Shown here: one piece after another, positions 5,550 to 6,758 of the stretch
Layout of the letters: the number at the start of each line of letters is the position of its first letter
Position numbering within the stretch: position 1 is the first letter of the stretch
NCBI GenBank assembly: GCA_963558075.1
Contig: CAUWFN010000062.1
Location: 1-6,758, forward strand
Direction: 5' to 3'
Source: CALHKP01 sp963558075
GTDB taxonomy: Bacteria > Bacillota > Clostridia > Peptostreptococcales > Anaerovoracaceae
Length of the DNA: 6,758 nucleotides
Translations under genes and position numbers: made by a program
The notes under the pieces: model-generated
The model's database searches: none
What the model saw: the letters and a program-made list of their open reading frames with translations, nothing else
What the model was told of the DNA's origin: nothing

Positions 5550-6209
5550 TCAAAATCCCATTCGATCTCTAATATCATTTAACCATTCGCCTTTATATTT
5601 AAAAAATCTTGGGCCTGCAATCGAATATTTCTTTCCAGATATAATCTTTGCAACAGCTGTCAGAGACATCTCCTTCCCTTGATATTCTACTTTCCTATCT
5701 CCGACAACTTTACACTTAATATTAGGATCATCATAATATTCGATTTCTTCTCCGACAGGAATCTTACATTTATTAAAAGAAAAATTCTCGGCTTTTTCAT
5801 GACTTTCTGTATCAATTTCCTGTGCTAATTGTTCTTCCTTTGCTTCTATATCACTTGGAACAACTAATTTCAGATTCTCCTTGCAATCATGGATTTCTGC
5901 CATTGCCTCCAAAATTGCATATGCTTCTTCTGGCTTCATCGCATAAAATTCACGCACCCTTTTCTGTCCGTTAAAGTCATCAATCGAGCGTAAATCTGGA
6001 TTTAGCTTATCAATAATCGTATGCAACTTCAAATCTGACAATCTTGAGTTCAATTCATATGTCGCATATACTCGAAATGCGAACGGAATACACTCGCTAC
6101 GGTTTAATTGTTTTAATCGTTTATCTATATCATCTGCATAGCCTATTTTCACATAATCCGGAAAAGACGGATTTGTCAAAATATATATTACGCCTTTTTT
6201 ATCACTCAT
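5550..6209 (-). CDS. GIY-YIG (T5orf172-like) protein with C-terminal RAMA/DUF4357-like domain
   Basis: A 219-residue protein. Residues 5-90 form a GIY-YIG fold of the T5orf172/Mug113 type: GVIYILTNP for the 'GIY' strand, YVKIGYA (19-25) for 'YIG', conserved R31 in DIDKRLKQLNRS, H63, and E88 in VREFY as the probable metal-binding glutamate. A charged, low-complexity linker (about 118-145) leads to residues 150-219, where IPVGEEIEYYDD ... LTAVAKIISGK ... GPRFFKYKGEWL resembles the RAMA/DUF4357 module often attached to restriction-modification and DNA-processing proteins. The parent fold cuts DNA, so nuclease or DNA binding is the best guess. Start: AAAGGAGA at 6218-6225 sits nine bases before the ATG at 6207-6209. 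The frame stays open upstream to a GTG at 6338, but that extension is Fic debris, not part of this protein. No partner methylase is visible. Confidence 0.85.
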   Translation of the reverse strand: MSDKKGVIYILTNPSFPDYVKIGYADDIDKRLKQLNRSECIPFAFRVYATYELNSRLSDLKLHTIIDKLNPDLRSIDDFNGQKRVREFYAMKPEEAYAILEAMAEIHDCKENLKLVVPSDIEAKEEQLAQEIDTESHEKAENFSFNKCKIPVGEEIEYYDDPNIKCKVVGDRKVEYQGKEMSLTAVAKIISGKKYSIAGPRFFKYKGEWLNDIRDRMGF

Positions 6210-6373
6210 ATTCTTTTTCTCCTTTAACGGACCGATATTATGTTTCAGGCATTCCTTAAACATAATCAGTCTACCCAAACGACTACTCTCCATCGCAAGC
6301 AAATAATCTTCTTTATCTACTTTACTCCAGCCAACCACATATCCAATTTCTTTTTTAACATCAAATCAAGCCA
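6210..6373 (-). pseudogene. Composite remnant of two Fic-domain proteins
   Basis: No ORF with a proper start lies here, yet the translation matches Fic proteins in pieces. From 6373, one frame gives WLDLMLKK. After a run of six A the next frame continues EIGYVVGWSKVDKEDYLLAM, which is what follows HPFxxGNGR in one class of Fic proteins (usual form WLDL.LKK...VDWSKVDK.DYL.AM). One A missing from the run explains the frame change. Then GRLIMFKECLKHNI matches the helix directly after GNGRVGR in another Fic class. So two different Fic genes seem joined, each missing its catalytic HPF loop. Live Fic proteins transfer AMP or similar groups to proteins; this cannot. The piece runs in frame into the GIY-YIG start and supplies its ribosome site. 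Identification rests on remembered family patterns and would need a search to be firm. Confidence 0.5.
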
Positions 6374-6645
6374 TCATCTTCTTCCTCAAGGCACAAAAAG
6401 AAACTAGAAATGTTTCTTCTGACATTATCTACTGTCACACTGTAATATTGAATTGTTCGTTTCGAACATCCTTCAATACGCTTCGCATCTAGAAATAATT
6501 GCAAAAACCTTTCATTTGGAATTTCTTCCTTCTGAATTGTATTTTCCGAAAATGTTTGAAGCAATACCTCTTGTAGCTTCTTCATCTGTGAAATATTTAG
6601 ATAGTCTGCCATCTCATTGATGATTGTTACAATTTTTTCTTCCAT
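6361..6645 (-). pseudogene. Tyrosine integrase remnant, N-terminal part with internal deletion
   Basis: A 94-codon ORF whose first 70 residues look like the SAM-like N-terminal region of Clostridia tyrosine recombinases: MEEKIVTIINEMADYLN, LQEVLLQTF, FLDAKRIEGCSKRTIQYY. Full-length relatives then have about 35-40 residues before the block xVTIDNVRRNxSSFFSWLEEEDYI. Here TIQYYSVT passes straight into VDNVRRNISSFFLCLEEED, so that stretch is missing in frame. After EEED the protein ends in DGLI and stop, exactly where Fic-like sequence begins; the catalytic domain (R..H-R-Y) is gone. It cannot recombine DNA. Start at ATG 6643-6645 with AGGAG ten bases upstream; an upstream in-frame ATG at 6679-6681 lacks a ribosome site. 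It marks a decayed mobile element. The ORF is otherwise open, so a truncated DNA-binding product could still be made. Confidence 0.7.
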
Positions 6646-6672
6646 GTTAGTATCTCTCCTATCGATACCAAC
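6646..6672 (-). repeat. 9-9-9 inverted repeat with ribosome site in loop, directly before integrase ATG
   Basis: On the - strand GTTGGTATC, nine bases GATAGGAGA, then GATACTAAC, which pairs with the first arm over nine positions with one G-U. The loop holds AGGAG (6656-6660) and the second arm touches the ATG at 6645. As RNA it could present or modulate the ribosome site; as DNA its spacing resembles a tyrosine-recombinase core site. Both are inference. Confidence 0.5.
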
Positions 6673-6697
6673 ATCCTGCAACCAAATTTTTTAAATC

Positions 6698-6726
6698 ACT
6701 TTATTTTCTATATAGCACTCTAACAA
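6698..6726 (-). promoter_or_regulatory. Possible promoter for the integrase remnant
   Basis: On the - strand TTGTTA (6721-6726), 17 bases, TAAAGT (6698-6703), each matching four of six consensus positions. It lies about 50 bases upstream of the integrase ATG. The match is ordinary for A/T-rich DNA, so this is only a candidate. Confidence 0.25.
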
Positions 6727-6758
6727 ATATGATGGATTTTCGTAATACATGCTGCTAT

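Noticed and set aside
6210..6338. N-terminal extension of the GIY-YIG protein from a GTG at 6338
   Set aside because: The extension reads as Fic fragments, the GTG has no ribosome site, and AAAGGAGA sits correctly before the internal ATG at 6209.
6691..6758. Open - strand frame of 21 codons running in from the right edge (ends LLECYIENKVI)
   Set aside because: Too short to identify, no ribosome site before its ATG, and it overlaps a promoter candidate; it may be the tail of a gene outside the window but cannot be supported.
1..6758. CRISPR array, tRNA or rRNA
   Set aside because: No regularly spaced repeats and no cloverleaf or rRNA-like conserved sequence was seen on either strand.

Overview
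The window looks like chromosomal DNA from a low-GC Firmicute, most likely a gut- or oral-type Clostridia (Lachnospiraceae or a relative). The evidence is the A/T-rich codon use, strong AGGAGG-type ribosome sites, and recognisable clostridial families: a DUF4368-type serine recombinase tail, a Clostridia-style tyrosine integrase fragment, and a macro-domain protein with a clostridial C-terminal extension. These assignments come from reading motifs by eye, without any database search.

Left edge (1-376): the last 50 codons of a large serine recombinase on the + strand, ending inside a probable bidirectional terminator. About 200 bp without a convincing gene follow; this is the likely place where a recombinase-borne element meets the chromosome. 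Everything else in the window is on the - strand.

Housekeeping block (377-3417): a two-TM zinc-ribbon membrane protein with its own possible promoter (377-865). Next comes a tight operon plsC > bcp > yaaA (2884 down to 929), behind a good extended -10 promoter at 2920-2948. It joins a phospholipid acyltransferase to two peroxide-defence proteins.

ADP-ribose block (2968-5460): a macro-domain protein with an extra C-terminal helical domain; then a 28-residue von Willebrand factor A stub keeping only the start of the MIDAS loop; an ADP-ribosylglycohydrolase whose ATG overlaps the stub's stop; and a low-molecular-weight tyrosine phosphatase whose natural ATG also overlaps the preceding stop but is out of frame by one base. 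Macro domain and glycohydrolase can both remove or process ADP-ribose, so the block reads as an ADP-ribose 'eraser' cassette. The vWA stub suggests it derives from a larger vWA/ADP-ribose system that has partly decayed.

Right edge (5550-6758): an intact GIY-YIG (T5orf172-like) protein with a C-terminal RAMA/DUF4357-like domain, preceded by a gene graveyard. That graveyard holds a composite of two different Fic-protein fragments (6210-6373) joined to a tyrosine-integrase fragment that has lost part of its core-binding domain and its whole catalytic domain (6361-6645). A 9-9-9 inverted repeat with the ribosome site in its loop sits directly before the integrase ATG. The ADP-ribose block is thus flanked on its upstream side by mobile-element debris.
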